A DNA stretch of 44,115 nt from an uncultured bacterium (GCA_903904545.1 CAIVDB010000124.1:1-44115); one strand, 5' to 3'. Positions 1 through 9,934 are shown, counted from the stretch's first letter. Program-made: numbers and translations. The notes: generated by a model from the letters alone, not told the origin.

Positions 1-2
1 GA

Positions 3-437
3 TTGCAAAAAATAAATTTTCAAATAGAAAGTTCTGACTGGAAAGAAATTATTACAAATGCAGGAGAATGTATAAAAGTAAATAAAGAAGTGTGTCCAGA
101 TGCTCGAGAATATGAGGGTCAGCAATACTTTACTCATTCATTCCTAGTCAAGAGTAATACAGAAAACCAAGAAAAGTTGCCAGAGTCGTGGACTTACTAT
201 CAAGACATTATAGAGGAGAAATATGCAGGAGCGTATCAAAAATTTTTAGAAGAAGAGAATATTCAATTTCTTGGACGACACTTTTCTGGTAACAAAGAAA
301 TGAATGGAATAGGAAAACATGCGGTATTCCTTTGCTGAGATGGATCGATATGCTGTATGTATCAAACAGGATGGACACATTATCATGCTAATCAGTTCCC
401 TAATTATGCATTTTCTGCCCGTTGTATGAAGAAATAA
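3..437 (+). CDS. Hypothetical protein, probably 5' truncated by the window edge
   Basis: The reading frame is open from the first complete codon (a TTG at 3) to TAA at 435-437; a UGA at 336-338 is read as Gly. No ATG with a convincing leader is visible, so the gene probably begins upstream of the window. The product (144 residues visible) is soluble and its last 35 residues are aromatic- and Cys-rich, with LCGDGSICC followed by a tail ending SARCMKK. The tail recalls the R-C-x-K ending of FISUMP-type secreted domains, but I cannot establish this and leave the function unassigned. Confidence 0.6.
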
Positions 438-474
438 TACGCTTACATATGATTTTATTTCATTATGGATATCT

Positions 475-666
475 ATGGTAAAAGAAATTTTTGATGCAGA
501 CAGCTTTCTTCAGGGTCTTCAAGATCAAGGGAATTCGAGGGTCTTGGATAGACCACAAGATCTAAGAGATCAAGAAAATATGAAATTCAGTAAAGAGGCT
601 CATGCAGAATTTATTTACAAGAATTTCAAAAGTGAACAAGAAGGAGATAAGACAGTCCTTAAGTAG
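475..666 (+). CDS. Small hypothetical protein, 63 aa
   Basis: ATG at 475 to TAG at 664-666 with no UGA inside. The product is hydrophilic, charged and rich in Asp, Gln and Lys (opening MVKEIFDADSFLQ), with no membrane segment or recognisable motif. It lies 37 bp after the previous gene and is followed by a hairpin terminator at 740-760, which suggests it closes the transcript of the gene before it. Reality rests only on ORF length and context. Confidence 0.4.
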   Translation: MVKEIFDADSFLQGLQDQGNSRVLDRPQDLRDQENMKFSKEAHAEFIYKNFKSEQEGDKTVLK

Positions 667-739
667 TTATATTTATTATAACAGGAGTTATGAATCCCCC
701 CAGGAACTTTTGTTTATACCAGAGAGACAATAAAAGCCC

Positions 740-760
740 AAACTCTTTGAGAGTTTTTAT
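740..760 (+). terminator. Rho-independent terminator
   Basis: Seven-base perfect stem AAACTCT / AGAGTTT around a TTG loop, running directly into a T-rich tract. It separates the first two genes from the membrane-protein gene at 856. Confidence 0.6.
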
Positions 761-808
761 GCTGTCGATGGTATACCGGTAGGTATGAATGTTTCTTTGA
801 GAAAGAAA

Positions 809-836
809 TTGACTTTATGATATAAAAATATATATT
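809..836 (+). promoter_or_regulatory. Sigma-70-type promoter, TTGACT-16-TATATT
   Basis: TTGACT at 809-814 and TATATT at 831-836 with a 16-bp spacer, 20 bp before the ATG at 856. The same TTGACT-N16 pattern recurs before several small genes in this window (11184, 11665, 12512, 20875, 21074). Confidence 0.6.
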
Positions 837-855
837 ATTCAAAAATAAAAAAAAC

Positions 856-1551
856 ATGAAAAAGAATTTGTTTATTATGCTGGCTTTGTTCTGTGTTGCC
901 ATTTTCTTCATGTGGTCAATGTTGCATGAAGAAGAAAAAATAGAAATCATCTCCATTATTTCATCCATAAGTACCTCTTTATTGGTGTGGGTGAAAGAGA
1001 GTATACAATTCTCATCATGGAGAATTACACCATTCTATATGTTTGCACTAATAGCTGGGTTTACACTCACAAATCTTCCAAAAGGAAGAAGAATGAAAAT
1101 GAGAAAATCCACGGTCGACGGAATATGGTTGTATGCGGGCTTTGGTGGGCTGATTACTCTTATTATAGGGCTCATCGGAGGAGCAAGAGTGGCGGTAACA
1201 AGTAACAACACAGCAGGTATTGTTGCTATGGTGGCGACAATTATAGCTTTAATGCTGGTTGATGATGAATCAACTGATTCCATTCTCGGTCATATTGGAC
1301 TCTATCAGGCCCCTGGGTACACAGGAGTAACTGCCGAAGAACTAAACTTCGGACTCGGAGTTGTTTTCTCCACAAACTTATTGTTTGTTTCTATTGGATT
1401 CTCTGTGGGGATACAACAATTAATCCTAATTAAACCATTACTCTTTGGACTGGTGTTGGGGTTCCTCATGAGGTCAATTTACTGGATTATACCGAAAAAA
1501 AACATTATTTTTACTTGAATAGATCCCGGGGTATCCCGGGATTTTCGATAG
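856..1551 (+). CDS. Small polytopic membrane protein, paralog of the protein at 37151
   Basis: ATG at 856, close behind its own promoter. About five hydrophobic segments are visible (roughly residues 5-21, 56-72, 90-108, 118-137 and 165-212). The N-terminal third matches the product at 37151 segment by segment: H/Y-EEEK, IIS, VWVKE/LWVKE, SWR-L/I-TPF, FALI. The upstream DNA is also shared, so the two are recent duplicates. With UGA as Gly the frame passes through UGA at 1516-1518 into the following terminator stem and ends at TAG 1549-1551 (231 aa). If UGA stopped here the protein would be 220 aa and end 4 bp before the hairpin, as its paralog does with TAA. Function unknown. Confidence 0.75.
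1523..1545 (+). terminator. Rho-independent terminator overlapping the gene end
   Basis: Perfect stem ATCCCGGG / CCCGGGAT with a GTAT loop (1523-1542) followed by TTT. Under code 25 the stem lies inside the last codons of the preceding gene. Confidence 0.65.
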
Positions 1552-1618
1552 TTGAATTTTTATAAAAAATGTTCTTATAAATTTCCATTGAAATTTGCTT
1601 GTAAATCTGCCCCCGAGA

Positions 1619-1647
1619 TTTGCAAAAAGGGCAAAAATAGCTATAAT
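1619..1647 (+). promoter_or_regulatory. Promoter of the pilin operon, TTGCAA-17-TATAAT
   Basis: TTGCAA at 1619-1624, a 17-bp spacer and a perfect TATAAT at 1642-1647, 31 bp before the ATG at 1679. The same word pattern (TTGCAA, then an A-rich spacer, then TATAGT) precedes tsaB at 16906. Confidence 0.7.
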
Positions 1648-1678
1648 AGAAGGGAATACTTTTATATTCCGCGCCTGC

Positions 1679-2170
1679 ATGAAAAAAGCATTAATCATCG
1701 CATTAGGAATGATATGGATGTCTGGAGTCTACGCACTCCAAATTCCTGAAACAGAAAATTATATCCTCAATGAAGATGCTCAACAAGTCTTAGATACCCA
1801 GGGAATCAATGACCCTATCAGAGATGGTGCATATAAATTGATAGATACGGACGCAGCGACGAGTGGTACGGGAGAATTGGGTGGTATCGTAGGGGTAAAT
1901 GACCAGATTTCTGACCATCAAACTGCCAAAAACAATACTCTTCAAGTGGTGAAAAATATAGTAAACTATGCACTAGCCCTATTGTCTCTTGTGGCATTGG
2001 TCTATCTAATTTTCAATGGATTTTTGATTCTGACTGCTGCGGGAGATGATACTCAATACAAAAATGGGCTCAAATCAATCAAAAATGCGATTATTGCTAT
2101 CGCAGGAATAGGTGCAAGTTGGCTAATTGTTAGCTTTATCTTCCGACTGATTAATATTATTATTATTTAA
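1679..2170 (+). CDS. Type IV secretion pilin-like protein (VirB2/TrbC type)
   Basis: 163 aa. ATG at 1679 is preferred over upstream in-frame codons because it begins a signal peptide (MKKALIIALGMIWMSGVYA) and sits behind the promoter at 1619. After a polar region come two membrane helices (about 93-119 and 137-160) separated by a short charged loop, GDDTQYKNGLKSIKNA. A signal peptide followed by a two-helix hairpin of this kind is typical of VirB2/TrbC-type pilins and of the T4SS pilin family widespread in CPR bacteria. It is followed 15 bp later by a second pilin-like gene and then a TraC-like gene, which supports the assignment. The VirB6-like proteins at 12562-16808 could belong to the same apparatus. 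Family is recognised from layout, not from a search. Confidence 0.75.
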   Translation: MKKALIIALGMIWMSGVYALQIPETENYILNEDAQQVLDTQGINDPIRDGAYKLIDTDAATSGTGELGGIVGVNDQISDHQTAKNNTLQVVKNIVNYALALLSLVALVYLIFNGFLILTAAGDDTQYKNGLKSIKNAIIAIAGIGASWLIVSFIFRLINIIII

Positions 2171-2185
2171 TTCTCTTGTATTAGC

Positions 2186-2665
2186 ATGAAAAAAATACTC
2201 TTTGGAATAGGAATCTTCATATGCTCATCAGTAAGTCTAGTAACTTTTGCTATCGATGAACCATTTCCCTATGATGTTCAGTCAAATACACAATTATTGG
2301 GACAAGATGAGACTACAGATCTTTCTACTCTTATCAAAGAAGACGCGGTAACTCCATCAGATGGGATCCTTCAGACCTTAAGTAAATTTTTTAGAGTCTC
2401 GGGGACTTCTTATAACCCTGATAATACAGGATCGCCAGCACTCAATTATGTAAAATGGCTATTGAATATGGTGTTGGGATTAGTAAGTTTTATTGCATTG
2501 GTACTTGTAATCTTTGCCTTCTATTTGATCTTCTTTTCCAAAGATGAAGAGGGTATCAAAAAAGCGAAAAAGATACTGACGGGAGTCGCTATTGCACTTG
2601 CTATCATGGGAGTGTCTCGACTTATCGTAAGTTACTTCTTCGATATATTCACCACAGTTACATAA
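2186..2665 (+). CDS. Second type IV secretion pilin-like protein
   Basis: 159 aa, starting 15 bp after the preceding pilin gene. It has a signal peptide (about residues 1-22), a polar segment, and two membrane helices (about 88-117 and 128-152) joined by a charged loop, SKDEEGIKKAKKILTG. The loop-plus-second-helix pattern parallels the previous gene, so the two are probably distant paralogs and may be major and minor subunits. No Shine-Dalgarno sequence is evident, as for most genes here. Confidence 0.7.
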   Translation: MKKILFGIGIFICSSVSLVTFAIDEPFPYDVQSNTQLLGQDETTDLSTLIKEDAVTPSDGILQTLSKFFRVSGTSYNPDNTGSPALNYVKWLLNMVLGLVSFIALVLVIFAFYLIFFSKDEEGIKKAKKILTGVAIALAIMGVSRLIVSYFFDIFTTVT

Positions 2666-2689
2666 TATTTTATTATTTAGATCTCCCCT

Positions 2690-3391
2690 ATGGTATTTGA
2701 TTTTAGCTCCAAAACAAAGATACAGAAATCTAGACAGGTAAACATGTTCAATACCGAGACCATGTTGCCTATTTCTGAAATCAAAAACGAAACTATCTTA
2801 CTCAAAGATGGAGGACTCAGAGCAATATTGAGAATTCAGGGGCTCAATCTAGATCTCAAAAATTTCGAAGAACAACAAATTATTTTAGAACAATACAAGA
2901 AGTTTCTCAATGGATTAGATTTTCCTTTACAAATATTAGTCCGTAATACTTATCTCGATCTTTCTGACTATTTAGGCTATGTCAAAGATAATGTCGAACA
3001 GTTATTCAATCCTAACCTCAAGCAGCAAGGGGAAGCATATTACAAATTTCTCCAAGATATTGATCTTCAGCAAGGACTTATTTATACCAAAGAATTTTAT
3101 ATCATTGTCCCTTACTACGAAAATGAGGATGACAATAAACAGATAAATAAATCACGGCGAGAAAAGTTCCTCAATGTCCTCAGTGCAAAGGATAGTGTAG
3201 AGAAGATCGTTTCGAGATATAGATCATTTCTCAAAGGGAAAAATGGACTAGAAACAAGATGTGGATTGATAGCCGATGGTTTAGGATCTATGGGTATTCT
3301 TACAGAAAGAGTAGGGACTGCAGATTGTATCGCATTATTATTTCGTTGTTACAATCCATTGATTCATTCCTCAGAAGCAAAATTAGTATAA
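2690..3391 (+). CDS. TraC/VirB4 N-terminal-domain-like protein
   Basis: 233 aa, last gene of the pilin cluster. A soluble protein without signal peptide, Walker motifs or UGA codons. The opening (NMFNTETMLPISEIKNETI, then LLKDGGLRAILRIQGLNLD) matches the N-terminal domain that in conjugative VirB4/TraC proteins precedes the ATPase domain; in CPR bacteria this domain is often a free-standing protein of this size encoded next to T4SS pilins. The ATPase is not in the window: transcription ends at two hairpins after the TAA and the next gene is on the other strand. Probably a cytoplasmic or membrane-peripheral part of a DNA-transfer or uptake machine. Assignment from motif resemblance and context. 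Confidence 0.6.
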   Translation: MVFDFSSKTKIQKSRQVNMFNTETMLPISEIKNETILLKDGGLRAILRIQGLNLDLKNFEEQQIILEQYKKFLNGLDFPLQILVRNTYLDLSDYLGYVKDNVEQLFNPNLKQQGEAYYKFLQDIDLQQGLIYTKEFYIIVPYYENEDDNKQINKSRREKFLNVLSAKDSVEKIVSRYRSFLKGKNGLETRCGLIADGLGSMGILTERVGTADCIALLFRCYNPLIHSSEAKLV

Positions 3392-3431
3392 AAAATATTC
3401 CCCACCATACCCATCATTATATTTCCCTCGT

Positions 3432-3459
3432 AGAGACGCATTGAATGCGTCTCTTTTTA
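3432..3459 (+). terminator. Hairpin terminator, also a CGTAGAG palindromic element
   Basis: Ten-base stem AGAGACGCAT / ATGCGTCTCT with TGA loop, then T5. It sits between convergent genes. The flank CGTAGAGAC is shared with palindromes at 18741 and 30515. Confidence 0.7.
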
Positions 3460-3472
3460 TGGCAAAAAAATG

Positions 3473-3493
3473 GAGCCACATGCAATGTGGCTC
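3473..3493. terminator. Second hairpin between convergent genes
   Basis: Nine-base stem GAGCCACAT / ATGTGGCTC with GCA loop, preceded by a run of seven A, so it can serve as a terminator for the minus-strand gene ending at 3520. Confidence 0.55.
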
Positions 3494-3519
3494 TACATTT
3501 GGTATGGTGGACTAGTGGA

Positions 3520-4635
3520 TTAATATAAAATTAATTTTGTATTATATTTCTTGCTTGCACAATATTCCAAACATTTTGCTTCTAGTTCATCGCATCTCTG
3601 GATCCATTTCTGTTCTCCTTCACCTCTTGCGATGACTTCTTTGTATCGATCTCTTCTTCTTCTAATCTCTTGAAGAGAGGCAATACTTACCACTTCATCG
3701 TCTGTGATGGCGTATCCTGCACAATTGATTCCCATGTCAGTAGGGGACTGATATTTGATCATATAATTTTTGTGGGTAACAATCTTTCTTGCAATATCCA
3801 TCACGATACCAAAGGCTTCGATATCTCTATTATAATTTACAGAATCTATTTTATATGCTTTTTTGTGTAAAAGGTCCATTTCATTGTGGTCTCCAATGTC
3901 GGCTGTTGCAGCTTCATAAGCAAGATTTATCGGATGATGGAGTGGGAGATTCCAGATAGGGAAGGTTTCATATTTTGCATACCCAGATTTAATCCCGAGT
4001 TCATGATCTAGATAGATTTGACCAAGACAGGTAGACATTTTCCCACTACTAGAAGCAGCTCCTGTTACTAAAATAAGATTTTTAGTCAAAGGGATATGAT
4101 CGTCACGACCAAATCATTCCTCGCTCAATACCATATCAGTATTAAATGGATATCAGTTGATCTTATATCTTTCCCATACTTTATAATTTTTTCTTTGAAA
4201 CTCTTTCTCAAAATCAAGAACAATATCAAACATATGACCAACATCGATAGCATTGATCACGAGATGCGGTCTGATACCAATATTTTTTTCGATATTTCTG
4301 AGCATATTTCGTACATATTGTCTGAAATCGATAGATTGATTACTCAATTGTCTATCATCGATAATATCTTTTGCGCTTACACAAAACAAAACATCAGCCT
4401 GGTCTTTGAGCGCAGAGAAGATGTTTTTCTTAGATTCTGCTTGGAATCAAGGAAGTACTCTAGCCGCATGAGTATCGGACATAAACTTTCCTCAGATCTC
4501 TAGATAGAGTCTTCCTCCAGAAAAATTACTGATCCTATCGAGGATTTTCTCCCTTTGGAGTCTGAGATATTTATCTCCATCAAATCAGAATTTCTTGAAT
4601 GGTAGAGTATCACTAGAATTGATCTTTGTCATCAT
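3520..4635 (-). CDS. DUF1846 family protein, short form
   Basis: 371 aa from ATG at 4635 (a second ATG follows) to TAA; several UGA codons fall on expected glycines. DUF1846 hallmarks are clear: DGDKYLRLQREKILDRI near the N-terminus, GGKFMSDTHAARVLPGF, LKDQADVLFCVSAKDI, NGYPFNTDMVLSEEGFG, VTGAASSSGKMSTCLGQIY (a P-loop-like Gly/Ser/Lys stretch), FPIWNLPLHHPINLAYEAAT, and YQSPTDMGINCAGYAITDDE. Known members are soluble proteins of about 500 residues whose biochemical role is unsettled. This one ends soon after the SPTDMG block, so about 120 C-terminal residues of the usual family are missing; the ending is a regular TAA, which looks like genuine shortening rather than a frameshift. Confidence 0.88.
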
Positions 4636-4887
4636 CAAAGCAGTAAAATAAAAATGATACTCAATTGTATCCAGAAATGATGTATTTTGCAAATTCTGAA
4701 GAAGTTTTTTACTATATAAAGATTGCCTTTTGGAGAAAACGGGATGCTCTATATAAAAGAAAAATATACCACATGAAGAGTAATATATTTAAATAATTGG
4801 AGAAAGGTAAATTAAATCGAAAATGTATTGACTTTAAATAAACAATATATATTTTTATCAGCAAGAGATTTTACTTTTTATTCATAT

Positions 4888-5376
4888 ATGATGGTAAATA
4901 TAAACGTTGAAGACAAACTGAATAGTGTAGTAGCATCAGAAGAAATTACTACTCTCGCTAAGGAGATTCATACCCTAATAGGAGAGGACTTCTCATCTAT
5001 AGTAGCTAAGTTACAGTGACCTGATGCAGATACCTATCTCAAACAGATACAGAAAATAGCTCATGAAAGAAAAGAAGCATCTGAATTGCTTATAAGTATA
5101 TTCCGTGAACCAGAGATTAATAAAGAAGCCATAGCGAAGGCAGTATATACTCTAGAAGGGACCGCTTTCAGTGATACAATGGATATATTAGATACTCCAG
5201 AAACACAAGATTCCTTCATGGACGGAAAAATAGGAGAAAATGCAGATCGATCAAAGAAAAACGCTGCAGAAGCATTGATTACAATGCTTGACTCTATACC
5301 TAAGGAAACGGTTGCAGAAGAAAATTTTCCTGCTTCTTATATAGATCCAGATAGGGAAACGCCAAGAAAGAGATAA
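4888..5376 (+). CDS. Hypothetical protein, first of an unknown gene pair
   Basis: 162 aa if the ATG at 4888 is used (a second ATG follows at once, and an in-frame TTG lies upstream at 4828). A UGA at 5017-5019 is read as Gly. The product is acidic and helical, with no membrane segment (stretches VNINVEDKLNSVVASEEITT and TLAKEIHTLIGEDF). It ends 9 bp before the next gene, so the two are probably co-transcribed. An AT-rich tract with TTGACT at 4828-4833 lies upstream, but its spacing to a -10 box is short. No family recognised. Confidence 0.6.
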
Positions 5377-5385
5377 AAAATATTT

Positions 5386-6015
5386 ATGAATAACATAAAA
5401 GTTCTTTATGCTATTTTAGATTACTTAAATACTCACATGGAAGAATATGAATACAAGGTCTTGAGTTCTGAAGAACTATCTCTTCTCAACGAGTGGGAAA
5501 CTATCACGGGAGAACCATTGGCTAGTTCAAGGGGAAAACTTATGAATCCTAAGTGGAGACAAAATTTTTTGGATGAAATAAATGTTGTCGCTGAACAGAA
5601 AAAGTCCACAATCGAATCCTTATTCGAAGCCTTATCCAAGGTAAGGACATCAGATGCTGAAAAAATTGAATCAAAAGAGAAAGAAGCTCCTACTATGGAG
5701 AAAATGTACGAAGAAATGAGAAACTTGATGGACGTAGATCTTGTGATAGAAGAAATATTCCAGAAATATTTACCTGCCATGCAAAAAAGCATAGAAGAAC
5801 AAGCAAAGAAACTCGAGGTGTCTCCAACTTTTATGTTGATGATGCTAAGAGGAATTTCTCTTTTTGGATATAATCAAATTCCTGCAGGGTTTACGAGAGA
5901 GTGAATCGAAAATATACTCAAAGCGATGGAAGATCTATATAAACAAGCAAGAACGATAGGACGAACAAAAGAAAGGGTTTTCTGGAAAATTCAAGAATCA
6001 CTTCAGGGAAAATAA
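5386..6015 (+). CDS. Hypothetical helical protein, second of the pair
   Basis: 209 aa, ATG at 5386, UGA at 5902-5904 read as Gly, TAA at 6013-6015. Soluble and predicted mostly alpha-helical with many charged residues. A modest hydrophobic patch occurs near LEVSPTFMLMMLRGISLFGY (about residues 144-163). The strong hairpin at 6039 ends the transcript. I do not recognise the family; the tight spacing to the gene at 4888 suggests a shared task. Confidence 0.6.
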
Positions 6016-6038
6016 GATTTATACAGGACATATTACAT

Positions 6039-6079
6039 AAAAAACTATGCAAAAGACTTTCTAGTCCGCATAGTTTTTT
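6039..6079. terminator. Strong bidirectional terminator
   Basis: Twelve-base stem AAAAAACTATGC / GCATAGTTTTTT, with an inner GACT / AGTC pairing, placed between the plus-strand pair and the convergent uvrA gene. Confidence 0.8.
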
Positions 6080-6097
6080 ATATTTTCTAAAAATAAA

Positions 6098-6116
6098 GGC
6101 AATTCGTGAACTGCCT
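6098..6116. repeat. Palindromic intergenic element (CTCTACG family)
   Basis: Near-perfect palindrome AGGCAATTCGTGAACTGCCT followed by CTACGTT. It shares its core and flank with elements at 9909 and 18741. Confidence 0.5.
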
Positions 6117-6158
6117 CTACGTTACTTGTACATCAAGCTTTATGCATCAAGCATCAAG

Positions 6159-9100
6159 CTACTTCAAAAGTTTTCCATTGTCCAATCTAATGATGTCATC
6201 AGCAAATTTCAAAATATTTTTATCATGTTCGATCATCAAGATCGTATCTCATTTATTCAAAAACTCTTTGATTACCCTCAGCAGTTTCTCGATATCCGCG
6301 AAATGAAGTCCAACCGTAGGTTCATCAAGGAAATACATGGTATGTCCTTTGTACGACTTCAGAAGATGTTTCACCAGCTTCAATCTTTGACTTTCTCCTC
6401 ACGATAAGGTATGTGCCGGCTGTCCCATCCTGAGGTAGCCAAGCCCAATATCGACCATTAATTGTAAGTCCTCTTTGATATGATCGATCTCATGGAAGAG
6501 TTCGAGCGCATCATCAATATACATTTCCAAGATATCAGTAATACTCTTACCCCTCCATTTGATACCGAGGATTTCTGGTTTATATCTTTTCCCATGACAG
6601 AGATCACAAGGAATATAGGTATCAGGGAGGAATTGAAGTTCTACCTTCTTATATCCATACCCATCACAGGCAGGGCAGGCTCATTTATTCGAATTGAAAC
6701 TAAAATGACTCATAGTAAATCCAAGATATTTGCTATCAGAAGTACCAGCAAAAAGTTTCCTAATGTGATCAAAGGTTCAGATAAAAGTAGCTGGACAGGA
6801 TCTCGGAGTTTTTCCTATGCTTGACTGGTCTACATAGATGACGTTTTTGATATCTTCGTGGCCTTGGATGGTATCTACGGCAAGGTCCTTGTAAAATTCT
6901 TGTAAAGCAAGATTTTGGAAGTGGCTATAGTCTTCTTTATGCATGACCGGGGCAGCTAAAATGTCTTGTCGAGTCCATCCTTTCTTCAGAAGCTGTAATC
7001 TGATATAACTCTGTACAAATTTTTCTTTTTCCTGTAAAAATCTGTAGAGGGTGGTATACATAAGCGTGGTTTTCCCCGCTCCAGACGGTCAGGTAATGAT
7101 TGTAAAGCTTCCCAGTTTGATACTCACGTCAATATTCTGCAGATTGTATTTCGCTGCCTTTCTAATGTGGATCATCTTATTACTTGGCTTGTGGTCAAAG
7201 TTTACACGTACCTTCTTTTTCCCTTGGACATATTGAGCCGTCAGGCAATTAGATTCCAAGAAGTCCGCATAGGGACCATTGAACATCACTTTCCCACCAA
7301 AATCTCCTGCGCCTGGACCGATTTCTACGACCCAATCAGAAGCTTTGATAAATTCCTCATTATGTTCTACGACAATAATCGTATTGCCCATATCTTTTAA
7401 CTTTTGGATGGCAATAATGGCCTTCTGGATCTCTCTATCATCGAGTCCGATCGTTGGTTCATCCAGGACATAAACGATTCCTGTTAATTTATTTCCTAGC
7501 TGTTTGGCAAGTCTAAGTCTCTGGATTTCTCCTCCGGAAAGGGTATCCATACCTCTATGAAGACTAATATATCCAAGTCCAAGCTCCAAAATTGTTTTTG
7601 CTCTATCACTCAGTGGATGTAAAATTCTATTGGTAAGGATCTTATCCTTGGTCGCATATTCTTGATACTTATCAAAGAATTCTACCAAATCGGATAATTT
7701 CATATGTTGAAGATCAGCAATATTTACTTTAGCTCCAAGCTCTTCTTTCTCTCAGATTTTAGCTTTCTGTTTCTCGCTCACGGTCAAAAATACATTCAGA
7801 CTTTCCTTTTTGAGCTTAGCACCATTACACTCAGGACAGGTTCTCATATCCAACATTGCTTGAAAATCGACGGTAAGCAGTCCTTTAGTATACTGGTCTT
7901 TGATAATCTCTTCTATTCCTTTATAATACATACTGACAAATTTCCCTCCATAATTTACTCTCAAAAGTTCTTCATCTCCAAATAAGACGACGTGTTGAAA
8001 CCATTCAGGAAGATCAGTCCAGAGCTGAGTCGTAGGAATGCTATATTTTTGTGCGAGCTTCACGAGCAAAGATTGTCCCAGATTGGAATCTCTCCATGGA
8101 ATGATTGCCTTGGTATATTCACTCATTGGGTCTAGGATTTTATCGAAATCGATTTGCAAAATTTCTCCGATCCCATGACAATTTTCACACGCTCCTTCCT
8201 GTTTATTAAATGAAAAGTGTTGGGAAGTGAACTCTGGATAGGTTACATTACACTCAGGACAATACATTTTATCCGTAAATCGATGGATGCTTTTACCTTG
8301 AATCGGCTCATCATTCTCAGGTATTTTCGTTTTAGTTTTCTTAGATTTTTTCGCAGGAAGTGCTTCAGTGATGTAGATACCGAATTTCTTCGCTTCTCAC
8401 AAAATCTTGATAATATCTTCCTTCAATCTTCCCAATTTTTCTTCAGAGACCGTGATACGATCGTAGATACCATAGATATTGAGCGGGAAATAATTGTCAG
8501 GAACATTAGGCGTCTCGAGATAGAAATATTCGATAGGTTCCAAATGTATTTTTGCTTCTTTCTCTTTTGTCTCTATATTTTCTGATTCATTTTTCTTGGG
8601 AGGTATTGCAGACTTTGCTCCACCGACCAAGAGGTAACGAGTAAATCCTTTCCCTTTTTCGACTCTATTTCTATTCTTTTTTACGAACTCATTGAGGTCT
8701 TCTTTGGCCTCTAGTACTCCAGATTCTTGGAGTAAATAGATCTTTTGCTCCATATAGTCTCCATGGATTTTGTCCATAATCTGTTCTACGGTCTGGGGCT
8801 TGATAATCTTTCCACAGCTATAACAATAACTATCTCCAAGCTTAGCAAAGAGTAATCTGAGGTAATCATCGATCTCCGTCAAAGTTCCTACCGAGCTTCT
8901 AGAATTTCACACTTTCTTATTTTGTTCGATCGCTATAGCAGGGGAGAGTCCGCTACAATAGGTGATATCTGGTCTTTCTCAGAGATTGAAAAATTGTCTC
9001 AAGTAGCTACTGAGTGATTCTATATATCTAAATTGACCTTCTTTATAGATGGTATCGAATGCGAGCGATGACTTTCCACTTCCAGAAACTCCGGTGATGG

Positions 9101-9224
9101 TGATGATTTTATTCTTAGGAAGCGTCACATCGATATCTCTGAGGTTATGAGTCTTGATCCCTTCGAAGACAATTTCAGAGCCGAAAGAGGCGAGTAATTT
9201 ATCTGCTGATTTTTTTGTTGGCAT
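6159..9224 (-). CDS. uvrA: Excinuclease ABC subunit A (UvrA)
   Basis: 1021 aa from ATG at 9224 to TAG. Damage-sensing ATPase of nucleotide excision repair; the dimer scans DNA and loads UvrB. First Walker [10 protein letters not shown] (residues 45-53); first zinc cysteines in DSYCYSCGK; second zinc-binding region [11 protein letters not shown] and [13 protein letters not shown] signature [19 protein letters not shown], Walker [14 protein letters not shown], second Walker [10 protein letters not shown] whose first Gly (residue 712) is UGA, and a late [11 protein letters not shown]alker B. UGA codons split the frame at many places, always at plausible glycines. Usual length is about 940; the excess is mainly a Lys/Glu-rich insertion near residues 180-230 after the first zinc finger. 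Followed downstream by a bidirectional terminator. Confidence 0.97.
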
Positions 9225-9299
9225 AATTGAAATAGGGATTAAAAATTGCGGATTACGAATTACGGATTTGTAACTTAAAACTTAAAACAAAGATTCTGA

Positions 9300-9521
9300 C
9301 TATTCTCCTATATATATAAATCTTTTCACTTCTTTCCCATCGACGAGAATGTTTTCTAGAAACATTTTTTGGGGTCTTACTCGAAGTGCATTGTTTCCAA
9401 AGTCTTGTGAGTCATAAAGTGCACGATAAACGACAAGATCTTCTAATGTTTCACTATGTTTTGCCACTCAAAGCACTTCATATGCTTGTCCTTTGTAATG
9501 TTTATATTTCCCTAATTGCAT
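9300..9521 (-). CDS. DUF1653 family protein, 73 aa
   Basis: ATG at 9521 to TAG at 9300-9302, with one UGA read as Gly, which hides it from standard ORF calling. It shows the whole DUF1653 pattern: MQLGKYKHYKGQAYEVLGVA, then KHSETLEDLVVYRALYDS, then a VRPQKMFLENVLVDGKEV segment and a final F-I-Y-I-GE. The family is a small SH3-like beta fold of unproven role, often near nucleotide-pool or repair genes. It lies between uvrA and a MazG-like gene on the same strand (23 bp gap to the latter), so co-expression is likely. Confidence 0.88.
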
Positions 9522-9544
9522 AGAATGACGATTAAGAAATAAAA

Positions 9545-9877
9545 TTATTGGATATCGGCTCTCTGTTTGATCTTCTTCATTTTGTTTCTAAGTGCCATCT
9601 CGATATCTACATCCATAAGTTTTGCTAGGCGAATAGTCGTGAGGATCACATCTGCAAACTCGTGTTGCAAGGTTTCTGGCGAATATCTTCCTTCCTTTTC
9701 CTTCCTGATAAAACCTGTATGTCATAGTACTTCTGAACTGAGCTCTCCTACTTCTTCACTGAGTTTTACAGATTGGGCGAAGATTTTTTTTGTCCTATCA
9801 GCATCATGATGGAACGTTCACTTTCCCGCTTCAGATAATGTCCAATCGATGAATTCCAAAAGTTCTTTCATTTCCAT
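9545..9877 (-). CDS. MazG-like nucleotide pyrophosphohydrolase
   Basis: 110 aa from ATG at 9877 to TAA; two UGA codons read as Gly. The all-alpha MazG/NTP-PPase metal site is visible as an E-x-x-E motif in KLSEEVGELSSEV and a later E-x-x-D in LQHEFADVILTTIRLAKL. Enzymes of this type hydrolyse (d)NTPs to monophosphate and pyrophosphate, often removing non-canonical nucleotides. Length fits single-domain members. The gene is followed by DUF1653 and uvrA, giving a short house-cleaning and repair cluster on the minus strand. Substrate cannot be told from sequence. Confidence 0.85.
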
Positions 9878-9908
9878 AGTGATTTTTAGAATTGAGGTAA
9901 ATTTCAAT

Positions 9909-9928
9909 AGCCAATTCGTGAATTGGCT
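9909..9928. repeat. Palindromic intergenic element
   Basis: Palindrome AGCCAATTCGTGAATTGGCT followed by CTACG, between the lipoprotein gene and the MazG-like gene. An almost identical copy is at 18772-18791. Confidence 0.55.
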
Positions 9929-9934
9929 CTACGT

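Noticed and set aside
686..780. Possible 30-residue ORF after AGGAG at 683
   Set aside because: The AGGAG is only two bases from the ATG and the frame runs through the terminator hairpin at 740-760; no protein-like features.
6159..9224. uvrA appears as five broken fragments, as in a decayed gene
   Set aside because: Every break is an in-frame UGA at a family-conserved glycine and the reading frame never shifts; with UGA = Gly it is one intact gene.
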